From: Rhodocyclaceae bacterium
GTDB taxonomy: Bacteria > Pseudomonadota > Gammaproteobacteria > Burkholderiales > Rhodocyclaceae
Reading direction: 5' to 3'
NCBI GenBank assembly: GCA_018262875.1
Contig: JADFDL010000135.1
Span: 1 to 5,290, forward strand
Length of the DNA stretch: 5,290 nt
Shown here: positions 5,069-5,290 of the stretch, piece by piece
How positions within the stretch are numbered: the first letter of the stretch is position 1
How the letters are laid out: each line of letters begins with the position of its first letter
Notes under the pieces: generated by a model
Database searches by the model: none
What the model was told of the DNA's origin: nothing
The model's input: the letters and a program-made list of their open reading frames with translations, nothing else
Translations under genes and position numbers: made by a program

Positions 5069-5290
5069 TCAGCCCTTCTGCTTTTCCTCTTCCCGCAGCC
5101 GCAGCACGCGCCGCTGCACCTTGCCGGTGGTGGTCATCGGCAGGCTGTCGATGAACTCGATGGCCTTCGGGTATTCGTAGGGCGCGAGATACTGCCGCAC
5201 GTGGGCCTGCAGCTCGGCCTCCAGTTCGCCTGACGCCTGCCGGCCCGGCTGCAGCACGATGAAGGCCTTGACGATGGTGCCGCGCGTCTC
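5069..5290 (-). CDS. AMP-dependent acyl-CoA synthetase/ligase, C-terminal end (partial at right edge)
   Basis: The last 73 residues of an adenylate-forming (ANL superfamily) acyl-CoA ligase are visible; the start lies beyond position 5290. The fragment has RGTIVKAFIVL, then AHVRQYLAPYEYPKAIEFID, and the A10 motif SLPMTTTGKVQRRVLR. The Lys in TTGK (codon 5122-5120) is the conserved catalytic lysine of the mobile C-terminal domain and the known target of regulatory acylation in this superfamily. Spacing and sequence resemble medium-chain or aromatic acyl-CoA ligases (PYEYPK-IEF-D-LP), but the substrate-binding part is missing, so specificity cannot be given. The TGA stop is at 5071-5069. A weak GGGC/GCCC hairpin (5064-5075) straddles the stop and the 12-bp gap to the convergent MaoC-like gene. 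Confidence 0.9.
   Translation of the reverse strand, partial: ETRGTIVKAFIVLQPGRQASGELEAELQAHVRQYLAPYEYPKAIEFIDSLPMTTTGKVQRRVLRLREEEKQKG

Noticed and set aside
5064..5080. Possible rho-independent terminator between the MaoC-like gene and the synthetase
   Set aside because: The stem is only 4 bp (GGGC/GCCC), it overlaps the synthetase stop codon, and the following TTCTGCTTTT is not a clean T run.

Overview
The window is GC-rich, densely coded bacterial DNA. Its genes look proteobacterial, most likely from a betaproteobacterium of the Rhodocyclales type. That placement rests on the E. coli-like PntA, the phytochrome-type sensor kinase and the acyl-CoA gene set; no rRNA or marker gene is present, so it is an inference. 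No tRNA, rRNA, CRISPR array, transposase gene or phage gene is visible.

Layout. Positions 1-822 (minus strand) hold the N-terminal part of NAD(P) transhydrogenase subunit alpha (pntA), which runs off the left edge. A 142-bp divergent intergenic region separates it from a CorA-family divalent cation transporter (965-2032, plus strand). Starting on the last base of the corA stop codon is a 268-bp non-coding element (2032-2299). It has perfect 27-bp terminal inverted repeats and two internal arms that are diverged inverted copies of each other. It is followed by an AT-rich promoter-like stretch with a GTGA-N6-TCAC dyad. Next comes a soluble GAF-domain histidine kinase with a TTG start (2458-3807, plus). 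Its 3' end overlaps by 77 bp the end of a convergent PP2C-type Ser/Thr protein phosphatase gene (3731-4534, minus). A short divergent intergenic region leads to a MaoC-like (R)-enoyl-CoA hydratase (4616-5056, plus). Twelve bases further on is the C-terminal end of an AMP-dependent acyl-CoA synthetase (5069-5290, minus), which runs off the right edge.

How the genes relate. Strands alternate along the window, so no multi-gene operon is visible inside it; pntA and the synthetase probably belong to units that continue outside. Themes are redox balance (PntA), divalent metal uptake (CorA), phosphorylation signalling (an orphan sensor kinase and a stand-alone phosphatase joined tail to tail) and fatty acyl-CoA metabolism (MaoC and acyl-CoA synthetase). 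The coding genes look like ordinary chromosomal genes. The least ordinary object is the structured palindromic element at 2032-2299: its two internal hairpins differ at six of eight stem positions, yet both stay perfectly paired and keep the same loop.
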